Shown here: positions 18,001 to 25,103 of the stretch, in pieces | Position numbering within the stretch: position 1 is the stretch's first letter | Layout: each line of letters begins with the position of its first letter | Source of the DNA: Sphingosinicella sp. BN140058 | GTDB lineage: Bacteria; Pseudomonadota; Alphaproteobacteria; Sphingomonadales; Sphingomonadaceae | Direction: 5' to 3' | Length of the DNA: 64,000 nt | Assembly (NCBI RefSeq): GCF_004135585.1 | Contig: NZ_CP035501.1 | Coordinates: 2,923,501 to 2,987,500, forward strand | Program-made: the position numbers and the translations under genes | The notes under the pieces: generated by a model | The model's database searches: none | What the model saw: only the letters and a program-made list of their open reading frames with translations | What the model was told of the DNA's origin: nothing

Positions 18001-20713
18001 CGGCGACAATTATGCCAGCTTCACCTTCCAGGTCCGGGACGACGGCGGCACCGCCAATGGCGGTGTGGATCTCGACGCCACGCCGAACACGATCACGATC
18101 GACGTCGCTCCCGACAATTTGCCGCCGGCACTCGATCTCAACGGCGCGGCCGCGGGCATCGACAATAGCGGCAGCTACGGCGAGGGCGCCGGTGCCTCAG
18201 TTCTCGCCCCGGCGGCGCTGGTCACCGATGCGGACGACACCGACATCGAAAGCGCAACGGTGACGATCACCGGCGGTCTCATCGCAGGACAGGATCGGCT
18301 CACCGTCAACGGCGCCACCACCGGGACCGTCAACGGCATCACCATCGCCTACAACGCGACGACGGGCGTCCTGACCCTGACCGGAATCGCGACGCTTGCC
18401 GACTATCAGGCGTTGCTCCGCCAAGTTGGCTTCAACTCGACCAGCGAGGCGCCGGGCACCTCGCGCACCCTCAGCTGGACGGTGAATGACGGCGTGGATG
18501 ACAGCCCCGCCGCGACGACGACGATCGCGGTGACGTCGATCAACGATCTGCCCAGCGGGACGAGCAGCACGATTGTCATCAACGAGGATGCCGCACGCAC
18601 GCTCGGTGCGGCCGATTTCGGCTTCAGCGACGTCGACGGCAGCTTCGCCAGCGTGACGATCGGTTCCGTCAGCGGCGGCAAGATCTTCTTCGATGCGGAT
18701 GGAGCCGGACCCGCGCTGGCAACGGAAGTGACGTTGCCGCGGGTGTTCACGTCCGCCGACCTCGCCGGCGGATGGGTCAGCTTCGTGGCGACCGCCAACG
18801 CCAACGGTAGCGGGCTCGGCAGCATCAGCTTCGCCGTCACCGACAATGAGGGCGGCAGCGATGCCAGCCCGAACACGCTGACCATCGACGTAACCGCCGT
18901 CAACGACGCCCCGTCTCTCAGTGCCGCCGCCCCGGTGTCGGCGACGGAGCAGATTGCGATCGCCGTGCTTTCGGGCGTGACCGTCGCCGACGTCGACCTC
19001 GATCAGAAGAATGGCGGGCTCGGCGACTATGCCGGCGCGGTGTTCAGCGTGAACCGCAATTCGGCGGCCAATGCGCAGGACGTTTTCAGCCTCGTTGCCG
19101 GATCCGGCTTCACCATCGACGGCAACCAGCTCAAGGCGGGCGGGCTGGTCTTCGGCACCTTCTCGATCAGTGCGACCGGTTTCATCCAGATCAGCTTCAC
19201 CAGCAGTCAGACGGCGGCGACCTCGGCGCTGATCGACCAGGTGATCCAGTCCATACGCTACCTCAACTCCAGCGACACGCCGCCCGCATCGATCGATCTC
19301 GCCTATGGCTTTACCGACGGTTCGCCGGGTCAGGGCCAGGGCAGCGGCGCGACCAATCTCGACGTCAAGCTGGTCAGCGTCGGCATCACCGCCGTCAACG
19401 ATGCGCCGATCAACACCTTGCTGCCGACCCAGGCCGGCGTCGAGGATTCGAACCTCGTCTTCTCGGTCGCCAACGCCAATGCGATCAGCGTTGCGGATGC
19501 CGAAGCGACCAGTCTTCAGGTCACCCTGAGCGTTTCGCACGGTCTGTTGACCCTGGCAGGCGCGGCAGGCCTCAGCTTCACCACAGGTGACGGCACCGCC
19601 GACGCGACGATGACGTTCAGCGGCACCGCATCCGCGATCAACGCGGCGCTCGATGGCCTCGTCTATCGCGGCGCACTCAATTATCACGGCGTCGATGCCC
19701 TGACGGTCACCACCAGCGATCTCGGCGTCGCCGGTACCGGCGGTGCCAAGACCGACCAGGACATCGTCACGATCAACCTCGTCACCGACGGGTTCGTCGA
19801 TGGCGACAGCGGCGACAACAGCGTCTCGGGCAGCGGCGGCCCCGAGCAGTTCCTGTTCCAGCATGGCGGCAACGATCATGGCGACGGCGGCGGCGGCAAC
19901 GACCGCTTCTATTTCGGCGACCAGTGGAATTCCGGCGACAGCGTCGACGGCGGCACCGGCGAGGACTCGCTTCAGCTCGCCGGCGACTACACCTACACGT
20001 TCGGCGAGACCCAGATGGTCTCGATCGAACGGCTTCGGCTCAACACCGGCAACGGCGCCGATTTCGATTATTATCTGACCATGGCCAACGGCAACGTCGC
20101 TGCCGGGCAGCAATTGCTGGTGGATGCGCAGGGGCTCGTCGCCGGCGAGACCCTGACCTTCGTCGGCATCGCGGAGACCAACGGCTTCTACAAGATCCTG
20201 AGCGGCGCGGGCGACGACATCCTCGCCGGCGGAACGCAGAACGACATCATCTCCGGAGGCGCCGGCGACGATACGATCTACGGCCTGACCGGCAACGACA
20301 CGATCACCGGCGGTCTTGGCCACGACATCCTGAACGGCGGATCCGGCAGCGACGTGTTCGTCTATGGATCGGCCGCGGAATCGACCAGCACCGGCTTCGA
20401 CACGATCGAGAAGTTCAGCACCTATGTCGACCGGATCGACCTGCCGTTCGCAGTGACCGGCTGGAGCGGCACGGTAACGAGCGGCGGGCTCAGCGCCGCA
20501 AGCTTCGACAGCGATCTGGCGGCCGCGGTCAATGCCGCGCTCAACGCCCATTCCGCCGTCCTCTTCATCGCCAGCAGCGGCAGCTTCGCCGGCCGCAGCT
20601 TCGCGGTGATCGACGGCAATGGCGACGGATCCTACCAGGCCGGACAAGATTACGTTATCGAGTTCGCCCAGCCCGTCGCCCCGCTCGACGCGCACGCGGC
20701 CTATTTCATCTAG
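12065..20713 (+). CDS. giant RTX-type secreted protein with beta-helix, metzincin-like motif, SdrD-B-like and cadherin-like repeats (2882 aa)
   Basis: The N-terminus (residues 1-195) is a surface-protein domain with DSFTYTIRDNG. About 195-980 is an Asn/Thr/Gly-rich right-handed parallel beta-helix, beginning EVWYVDTAAAGGGTGTSDNP. A proline-rich linker (about 1005-1060) leads to a segment with HELGHQIGLLDEY at residues 1167-1179, a zinc motif of the HExxHxxGxxD type, followed by DLMF with a possible Met-turn methionine at 1188. About 1280-1455 resembles an SdrD-B/Cna-B repeat (GQIFIDLDKDGVLEAGENG). Cadherin-like domains with VNDAP linkers follow to about 2570, then the RTX nonapeptides and the C-terminal module ending AAYFI, almost identical to the first giant protein. 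It is probably exported by a type I system. It could be a surface adhesin with a protease domain; activity is unproven. Confidence 0.92.
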   Translation: MAVTFTVTRSTTLFADQDEIGVVDPGDTLRTWIVVTNMSGQPADLGTGVTIADSFGGSSLIAGTLNVSPIAFNDSFTAVGNTVLRVGGAANIGTGASSVVAGNLLANDIGSGPSAIAGDDAPGFSIVAVSNGVSAGGGTFNIFSDGSFNYVNQAGDTGTDSFTYTIRDNGLDGIANNADDLTSTATVTITLSGEVWYVDTAAAGGGTGTSDNPFNTLAAVGGAGDPDGNGDIIYLKGSANGTIALETDQQLVGTGAALTVEGFNLAAASSRSTITASGGTVVTLATGNSVLGVNVVTGDASTVGIQDGGGTVGALKIDAITVTGLGKAIDIDQGGALDVDINLLSASGTSEGVHLAGTAANLLTGSFHASNGVIQTATNQGFLIGAAGGGTASSGGSANIYYGGSISSNGLALVEIQDRTGGTVTFTGVFTDGSGPGIIADGNAGTISFDNRIFIESGASTAVSLTNNSGAIAFSGAGAGMDLTTTTGTGFNAVNSGTVVIQGSGNTITSSGGTALNVASTTIGTGGLTFESISANGGAKGVILNNTGSTAGLTITGTGTTDGSGGTIQNTDVRGIELIDTAQVSIKNLNLTNANDSADTAGNDLTVTNANGAVYMRNVSTAVFDNINVTGTILDNGITGTNVSNFQLNNSLISGAGNGAHESGIEFNNLSGTSSLTNSEIALSETNSLDIVNTDVNLNLTLNNVIFRDTQSGAIGEGGLQFRSFSNAAGAPVTNIDILDSDFLRLRTQAIQVIGEDDSTVSVDIVNNVIDSGTGIGTGIDINGNDTANVAFNINNNPTIRSSGGAAVNITSFLNATVMGRINNNPDIEVYSQTPAGTGASGSGIRVLAQESSHTIVSASGNTLTQDVGNNSSAIDAIAREGSARLDITLIGNVIDSTDPNTLADINLQSGSSSGTNIETNQIYANIANNNLTATAAPNLLRLRVSELNDGHNPRIFLQGFVEGGAGIEDDAVATWNANGNTPGASTSNIAVSLTGTATGPSAGTAQTPTNPLPIFAAAAPPASEASEDVGQAPPAQGSGTPSVDDSPEVPLSAGPVVVDDGVLAAAELALIVDAAIARWAAVGATAVQLAAMRTVDVSIANLAGLQLAESGAGEIRIDDNGAGFSWFIDASPGDDAEYQALAGRLAAADAHGAAGTRIDLLTVVMHELGHQIGLLDEYASTDRADLMFGTINPGERRLPGTDAVQAASGNAVAGAFALSPINIGNLPAGQSVTIEFRHIVNAAGEDGLVAGVSGATIVDSDQTAPQSSATNVTAVDGLTLGGQIFIDLDKDGVLEAGENGPSGVTLTLYADSNNDGVFSAGDLYVGYNELGGGAGYQQGIDTPAPGGTGTALTTATLANGFYSFANLAPGDYIVVVDSANFAPGGALNARVASASANDPDDNVDNDNNGQSLSGLVATRAITLAYGTETSTGPTGPALDTNTTLDIGFEIPNQPPVIGNLQGDSANFIEGGTTIGFDPSLDATVTDGDSPDFAGGSLTVTIIDPLDDDAIVIRTGGAVSATMDAGNASGTVSVGGVQIATWALAGTGLSMVFSFDADATPAAVQDLVRALGYRNTNAIDPGTATRNVSFTLIDGDGRANNGDDDTTVTTTVTLTAVNDAPSGQDDGATIVEDSTHVFTAADFNFSDVDGNAFAGVVFTTLPANGVVKINGVAISAGGFASAADISSGLVTYTPNADQVGIALDTFTFRVRDNGGTANGGADTDQTPNTFTFDVTPLNDAPAISNLNGDTSTYTENGAPLLLDVGSNAVVTDVDSFNFELGTLTVTINAVGDDALSLAPGTVAVDNGTLAVSVAGVEIGTLFPVASPPSFGFFIALNANATPARVQEVIRAVQYSNTGDDPAAGTRTVTYTLSDGDGSGPGETSTIILQNSFAVLAVNDAPVGIDKTIEVSEDDPYAFFLTDFGFSDAEGDDWAEVVITTLPGNGALLLNGVAVAAGQAVSRADINAGLLVFVPDPDETGDNYASFTFQVRDDGGTANGGVDLDATPNTITIDVAPDNLPPALDLNGAAAGIDNSGSYGEGAGASVLAPAALVTDADDTDIESATVTITGGLIAGQDRLTVNGATTGTVNGITIAYNATTGVLTLTGIATLADYQALLRQVGFNSTSEAPGTSRTLSWTVNDGVDDSPAATTTIAVTSINDLPSGTSSTIVINEDAARTLGAADFGFSDVDGSFASVTIGSVSGGKIFFDADGAGPALATEVTLPRVFTSADLAGGWVSFVATANANGSGLGSISFAVTDNEGGSDASPNTLTIDVTAVNDAPSLSAAAPVSATEQIAIAVLSGVTVADVDLDQKNGGLGDYAGAVFSVNRNSAANAQDVFSLVAGSGFTIDGNQLKAGGLVFGTFSISATGFIQISFTSSQTAATSALIDQVIQSIRYLNSSDTPPASIDLAYGFTDGSPGQGQGSGATNLDVKLVSVGITAVNDAPINTLLPTQAGVEDSNLVFSVANANAISVADAEATSLQVTLSVSHGLLTLAGAAGLSFTTGDGTADATMTFSGTASAINAALDGLVYRGALNYHGVDALTVTTSDLGVAGTGGAKTDQDIVTINLVTDGFVDGDSGDNSVSGSGGPEQFLFQHGGNDHGDGGGGNDRFYFGDQWNSGDSVDGGTGEDSLQLAGDYTYTFGETQMVSIERLRLNTGNGADFDYYLTMANGNVAAGQQLLVDAQGLVAGETLTFVGIAETNGFYKILSGAGDDILAGGTQNDIISGGAGDDTIYGLTGNDTITGGLGHDILNGGSGSDVFVYGSAAESTSTGFDTIEKFSTYVDRIDLPFAVTGWSGTVTSGGLSAASFDSDLAAAVNAALNAHSAVLFIASSGSFAGRSFAVIDGNGDGSYQAGQDYVIEFAQPVAPLDAHAAYFI
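19847..20713 (+). repeat. near-identical direct repeat, copy B (RTX C-terminal module)
   Basis: This is the partner of 10781-11647, in the same orientation at a constant 9066-base offset. Replacement differences include NSGGG versus NTGNG, TGTG versus TSTG, and TAS versus IAS. The pair can support homologous recombination that would delete or amplify the intervening 9 kb. Confidence 0.92.
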
Positions 20714-21089
20714 ACCGGTGAGGAGGCGGCCGATCGCCTCCTCCTCGCCGGCCCGCGACGATCGAAGCGCGGGCGCAGAGACCACGTGCTCACGGCTCGT
20801 TGGGGACACCGGACTCGAGTCAGATATTCCGGCTTCCGCAACGTCGCGATCGTAACGGATCATACCAATTGGGAGCAGGAGATGTGATCGCATCCGTGCA
20901 GACGGTCGGCATCTTGCCGGGAGGCGTTGAGATCTTCGTCTGAACTGCAGGCGGCGAAGCGACTTCGGAACCAAAAAGAAACGGTAACGGTTCCGCAAAT
21001 AGAAGCGAGTGGTATCTGCTTAACCGCTTGGCGACCAAACTTTCTTGTGGCACCATCTCCGAATAAACCATGTCCAAAGAGGGGGCGAC
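20714..21089. other. 376-base intergenic region upstream of the TIR gene
   Basis: Past the terminator hairpin the composition becomes distinctly AT-richer towards 21089. There is an inverted repeat CGGAACC (20966-20972) / GGTTCCG (20989-20995) enclosing an A-rich loop. I see no gene. The TIR operon promoter should be here, but I cannot place it with confidence. Confidence 0.4.
20720..20743 (+). terminator. hairpin after second giant RTX gene
   Basis: A perfect 9-bp stem GAGGAGGCG / CGCCTCCTC with loop GCCGAT lies seven bases after the stop. The stem is the same as the one after the first giant gene, so the repeat unit seems to include the terminator. Confidence 0.6.
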
Positions 21090-22652
21090 ATGGAGTCGGG
21101 GCAGGGCATTGGCACGCGCTACCGCGCGTTCCTGAGCTATAACCACAAGGATCGGCAGCAGGCGCGGTGGCTTCATCGTCGCCTCGAAAGCTATCGGATG
21201 CCGCGGCGACTCGCCGGTCGGGACGGTGCGCGCGGTATCGTTCCTGCACGACTTTCGCCGATCTTCCGCGATCGCGAGGAATTGCCGGCGGCCGGCGATC
21301 TTTCCACCGAGGTGCGTGCCGCGCTGGCCGCGTCCGAGAGCCTGATCGTCGTCTGCTCGCCCAACGCGGCCGCCTCGCCGTGGGTGGCGAAGGAAGTGCG
21401 CACCTTCCGGGAACTCCACCCGGAGCGCCCGATCTTCGCCGCCATCCTGGAGGGAGAGCCGGCGCAATGCTTCCCCGCCGGGCTCTCCACGGCCGAGATC
21501 GAGCCGTTGGCGGCAGACCTTCGCCCCGAGGGTGACGGCCGCCGTCTCGGCACCCTGAAGCTCGTCGCCGGGATCGCCGGCGTCGGCCTCGACGCCCTTG
21601 TCCAGCGCGACGCTCAACGCCGCATCCGCCGCGTGACCGCTGTCACGCTCGGCGCCCTGCTGATGATGCTAGTCACGATGGGATTGGCGATCTTCGCTTT
21701 CACTCAACGCGTGGAGGCCGAGCGGCAGCGGGCGGAGGCGGAAGGATTGGTGGAATTCATGCTGACCGATTTGCGCGAGCGGCTGAAGGGTGTGGGGCGG
21801 CTGGATGTGCTGACGGCTACGAACAAGCGCGCTCTTGCGCTGTACGAGGGGAAACCGCTCCGTTCACTTAGTCCGGATTCGCTTGAGCGGCGTGCACGAA
21901 TTCTGCTTGCCATGGGAGAGGATGCGGAGAAGCTGGGCGACCGATCTGATGCGTTGTACCGGTTCCACGAAGCGCATCGCGTTACCGGCGAGCAATTGAA
22001 ACGAGATCCTCAAAATCCCGAGCGACAGATGGTGCATGCACAAAGTGCCTACTGGCTGGGCTACATTGCGTATCTCGATAGGAACTGGGACGTGGCCGCA
22101 ACTTATTGGGGCGAGTACCGGCGCCTTGCCCAGCAGCTCGCTGCCCGCGATCAGGATAATGCGGATTGGTTGCGGGAAGAGGCCTTTTCTGAGGGGAATT
22201 GGTGCACCTTGGAATTAGCGGTCAAGGCTCGACCGGATGCCGCCTTGAGGAGCTGTCAGCGCGCTTTGGTAATCATGGAAAAAGTGCAGCGCCTGCGTCC
22301 GCAGGAGCTTCGAACTATCCGAGATGTCGCCAACAGACAGGCTTGGCTGGCCGATGCGTGGCTGGCGTCCGGCAACCGAGGCAGGGCTCAAGCGGCGCGA
22401 GAGGCACAGCTGCGCTTACTTGAGCCATATGCGTCCAGGTTGCGTCTCGATGCAGACCTCCAGGACCAATGGATGCGCGCGCTAATGGTCATGGCTGAGG
22501 CGCTTGCGGGTGAGGACCGGGCGAAAAGTCGTGCGTACAGGCATCAAGCCGCGAAAGTCGCGCGTGACCTTATGCGCCGCGATCCTAGCAATGAAGCTTG
22601 GAGGAGCTGGAAGCGTCGGATTGAAGGCACAGCAATCAAAGATGGAGATTGA
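21090..22652 (+). CDS. TIR domain-transmembrane-TPR-like protein (520 aa)
   Basis: The ATG at 21090 follows GAGGGGG; a further in-frame start at 21045 is unlikely. Residues about 10-150 form a TIR domain: YRAFLSYNHKD (strand A), FRDREELPAAGDL (BB-loop region) and ESLIVVCSPNAAASPWVAKE. Glutamate 102 in WVAKE aligns with the catalytic glutamate of NAD-hydrolysing TIR domains (WVHKE in SARM1). A single membrane segment lies at about 183-205, then a charged coiled segment with GLVEFMLTDLRERLKGVGRL. A helical TPR-like C-terminal half contains the Trp/Tyr-rich AYWLGYIAYLDRNWDVAATY. The family is common in Sphingomonadales and its function is not established. It would be inner-membrane anchored with TIR in the cytoplasm. 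The next gene starts two bases after its stop, so they form an operon. Confidence 0.88.
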   Translation: MESGQGIGTRYRAFLSYNHKDRQQARWLHRRLESYRMPRRLAGRDGARGIVPARLSPIFRDREELPAAGDLSTEVRAALAASESLIVVCSPNAAASPWVAKEVRTFRELHPERPIFAAILEGEPAQCFPAGLSTAEIEPLAADLRPEGDGRRLGTLKLVAGIAGVGLDALVQRDAQRRIRRVTAVTLGALLMMLVTMGLAIFAFTQRVEAERQRAEAEGLVEFMLTDLRERLKGVGRLDVLTATNKRALALYEGKPLRSLSPDSLERRARILLAMGEDAEKLGDRSDALYRFHEAHRVTGEQLKRDPQNPERQMVHAQSAYWLGYIAYLDRNWDVAATYWGEYRRLAQQLAARDQDNADWLREEAFSEGNWCTLELAVKARPDAALRSCQRALVIMEKVQRLRPQELRTIRDVANRQAWLADAWLASGNRGRAQAAREAQLRLLEPYASRLRLDADLQDQWMRALMVMAEALAGEDRAKSRAYRHQAAKVARDLMRRDPSNEAWRSWKRRIEGTAIKDGD

Positions 22653-22654
22653 AC

Positions 22655-23332
22655 ATGGAATCAGCTCTTCTCGAAGTGGTGGCGGCTCGCGTGGGTAGTG
22701 TTCAGGAGATGGGCAAACTAGACACCACGGACGTACTACCAAAAGACGTTATAGTTTGGAGCCTTGACTTTAAAGTAACCGGAAGCGGAGAGATCGACAT
22801 ATTCTATGACAGAGCTGCTAGATATCGGCTAAGGGGACCGGAAACAATTGAAGATTACACAAGGAGAATCGTAGACGGTCATGATCCGACCTCTCAAGAC
22901 TGGAAAACACCTGGAGAGGTGGTTCCTGGCAAATCGCCGCTTTCAATACACCACACGGAATATGCCTACCTTGTGTTTGTCCTGAACAACAAAAACTGGC
23001 AGTTTATGGATAACTGCTTTCCATTCTCAGTCGAAAACGGCAAATCAGGTTATTATATCGAAGCAACTGGCGTTTGGAGGGATAGACTCACTGGTGCCAT
23101 GAAATACGAATACAAAGTAGAGTCTGGTGCAAAATGTCGTGTTGCTTATTTTATCTCAAAAGCGCAGGAGGAATTCGACAACTCCAAGGAGCCGGGTAAT
23201 GCGTTTGTAACCCGATTCAACTTCTACCTTGATCTAATTGTCAACAGGAAGGGTGTGCCTCGATTATTGCCTACCATCGTTGATCCAGACGTTGGGCATC
23301 CTGGCGGTTACGACCCGAATCCCGTGCCTTGA
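22655..23332 (+). CDS. unrecognised 225-aa protein, AT-rich orphan in the TIR operon
   Basis: The start is the ATG at 22655, two bases after the TIR gene stop, with GGAG nine bases upstream; translational coupling is likely. I recognise no domain. There is no signal peptide or membrane segment. The protein is rich in aromatic and charged residues (EYAYLVFVLNNKNWQFMDNC, GYYIEATGVWRD) and probably a beta-rich soluble fold. It ends with a proline/glycine tail (IVDPDVGHPGGYDPNPVP). The DNA is much poorer in GC than all neighbours: the 60 bases from 22741 contain 25 G+C. Codon choice (AAA, ATA, AGA, AAC mixtures) is equally foreign. This points to recent acquisition. It may be a sensor, ligand-processing or partner protein for the TIR protein; that is only inference from position. 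Confidence 0.8.
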   Translation: MESALLEVVAARVGSVQEMGKLDTTDVLPKDVIVWSLDFKVTGSGEIDIFYDRAARYRLRGPETIEDYTRRIVDGHDPTSQDWKTPGEVVPGKSPLSIHHTEYAYLVFVLNNKNWQFMDNCFPFSVENGKSGYYIEATGVWRDRLTGAMKYEYKVESGAKCRVAYFISKAQEEFDNSKEPGNAFVTRFNFYLDLIVNRKGVPRLLPTIVDPDVGHPGGYDPNPVP

Positions 23333-23483
23333 GATTGGCATCGCTCGCTCCAGATGCCATTGTGAGACGCGGTCGCGCAAGGAAGGGCGTATTCAACTAA
23401 CGTACATGTGCCGGACGCTGGTCTAGTTGGCTATGATCCGCCAAGACCTTCGACGAGGCCACTAACGGTCTGGATGGGACTCA

Positions 23484-25103
23484 ATGGCGAACGATGACCT
23501 GAACTCCCTCCAAGGGATCGGTGCGCTCGCACGGGCCGGGGCTTTGGAGGAGGCTTGGTCCCGGTTCAGCGCTGCCGGATTCGACCGTGACACTCGGCCG
23601 GCGGCACTCGCTCTGCAAGGACGTTTGCTCAAGGATAAAGCCTTGCGAGCGACCGGAGCGGCCAGAGTGAAGCTCTTTCGCGAGGCGGCCAAGATGTACG
23701 CGCACGCGGCTCAAAACGGCAGTACAACCTATCCGCTGATCAACGCGGCGACCCTTTCCCTTCTGAGTGACGATCTGGATGGCGCTGCGTCGTTTGCCGG
23801 TGAGATCCTGCGGCGGCTGTCAGAGGAGCCGGACGAGTTCGAGACGCCCTATTATCACGCTGCGACACGGGCCGAGGCATTGCTCCTTCTCCGCCGCGAG
23901 CATGAAGCCGCCGGTGCGCTCCGCATAGCGATAGCTCTCGCGCCAAATGCGTGGGAGGACCATGCTTCCACCATTCGCCAGTTTGAGCTGATCCTCACTA
24001 AAAGAGGCAGTGAAGCGGATTGGCTCGATGATCTTCGGCCGCCGCGTTCCGTACACTTTGGCGGGCACATGTCGTTTCGATCGGATGTCTCTAGGCACGG
24101 GCTTCTCGGCGAAACGGTCACCAGAGCGCTGGAGGTGGAGAATGTCGGCTTCGCATTTGGTGCGCTCGCAGCGGGAGCGGATATTATCATTGCCGAGGCA
24201 CTGCTCGAGCGAGGCGGGGAGCTGCACCTGATCGTGCCGGGCGGTCCCACGGCGTTCGCTGCGCGCTCGGTGGATCCATTCGGCCCCGAGTGGCGGCGGC
24301 GGTACGATGCGGTGCTCGAACGCGCAGAAGCGGTAAGGCTTATTCGCCCGCTCGCTATGGCGCCCGATGCGGAGACGATTGCGGTTGCGGACGAAGTCGC
24401 CATGGGTGCGGCGCTGATGAACGCTCGACGACTGGAGAGTTCGGCCGTGCAGTTGCTGGTCGTCGATAATGGGGCCGCACCGGAACCGAGCGCGACCTAC
24501 CGTGCGCAGGTGCGCTGGGCTCAGGGTGGCTGGCGCCAATGGCTCATCCCAGCACCACGTGAGGCGGTTGCGCCCACTCCCGCGCATGACACTGCTAGTT
24601 CTTCGTCAAGACGAGCAATGGCTGTCCTCTCAATCCGCTTCGCTGAGCAAGTGGAAGGCGGAGAGCAAGGGAGATTGGCCACCTTGCGCACGTTGATCGA
24701 CCGATTGTCCCACTCGGCGCACCTAGCCTATTTCTCCGAAGACGCCGTGATGCTCGCCTTTGAGAATTTGCTTTCCGCGGCCGACGTCGGATTAAGGCTG
24801 GCAAGCGCGGACTACCGGATCGGAGGGGACTATCTCGCTACAACCGCGTTCACCGACCCCTTTTCCGGAGCGCAGCGCTTGCCCGGCAGTGCCACCGCGG
24901 CCGCGTCTGCCGCGGCGGCATCGACACCGCCGGGTTCGGTCTGCGTCACCGAGGACTTCGCCGCCGCTCTTGCGGTCGCTGGGGATGCCGGACCGCACAG
25001 CGAATATGTCGGCGAGCTCGACCCGCCCGATGAGGGGCCGCCGATCGCCCTCTACGCTCTCAAGCCTAGAATATCATCTCCTCCAGACGGCCCGGTGCGC
25101 TGA
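23484..25103 (+). CDS. TPR-S (TRAFs-binding-like) / SLOG-like Rossmann / degenerate nucleotide-cyclase protein (539 aa)
   Basis: Three parts are visible. Residues about 1-185 are helical repeats resembling the TPR-S/TRAFs-binding domain (YPLINAATLSLLSDDLDGA, APNAWEDHASTIRQ). Residues about 188-335 look like a SLOG-type Rossmann fold: VHFGGHMSF, then GFAFGALAAGADIIIAEALL and GGELHLIVPGG. Residues about 375-528 align by pattern with class III nucleotide cyclase domains (TPPGSVCVTEDFAAAL, EYVGELDPPDEG), but the metal-binding aspartates and the Asn/Arg of the VNxAAR motif are absent. The cyclase part is therefore probably a non-catalytic relic or binding domain. Proteins of this build are described in nucleotide-centred conflict-system surveys, often near TIR genes. 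It follows the orphan gene by 151 bases and overlaps the convergent Crp-type gene by 38 bases. Confidence 0.75.
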   Translation: MANDDLNSLQGIGALARAGALEEAWSRFSAAGFDRDTRPAALALQGRLLKDKALRATGAARVKLFREAAKMYAHAAQNGSTTYPLINAATLSLLSDDLDGAASFAGEILRRLSEEPDEFETPYYHAATRAEALLLLRREHEAAGALRIAIALAPNAWEDHASTIRQFELILTKRGSEADWLDDLRPPRSVHFGGHMSFRSDVSRHGLLGETVTRALEVENVGFAFGALAAGADIIIAEALLERGGELHLIVPGGPTAFAARSVDPFGPEWRRRYDAVLERAEAVRLIRPLAMAPDAETIAVADEVAMGAALMNARRLESSAVQLLVVDNGAAPEPSATYRAQVRWAQGGWRQWLIPAPREAVAPTPAHDTASSSSRRAMAVLSIRFAEQVEGGEQGRLATLRTLIDRLSHSAHLAYFSEDAVMLAFENLLSAADVGLRLASADYRIGGDYLATTAFTDPFSGAQRLPGSATAAASAAAASTPPGSVCVTEDFAAALAVAGDAGPHSEYVGELDPPDEGPPIALYALKPRISSPPDGPVR

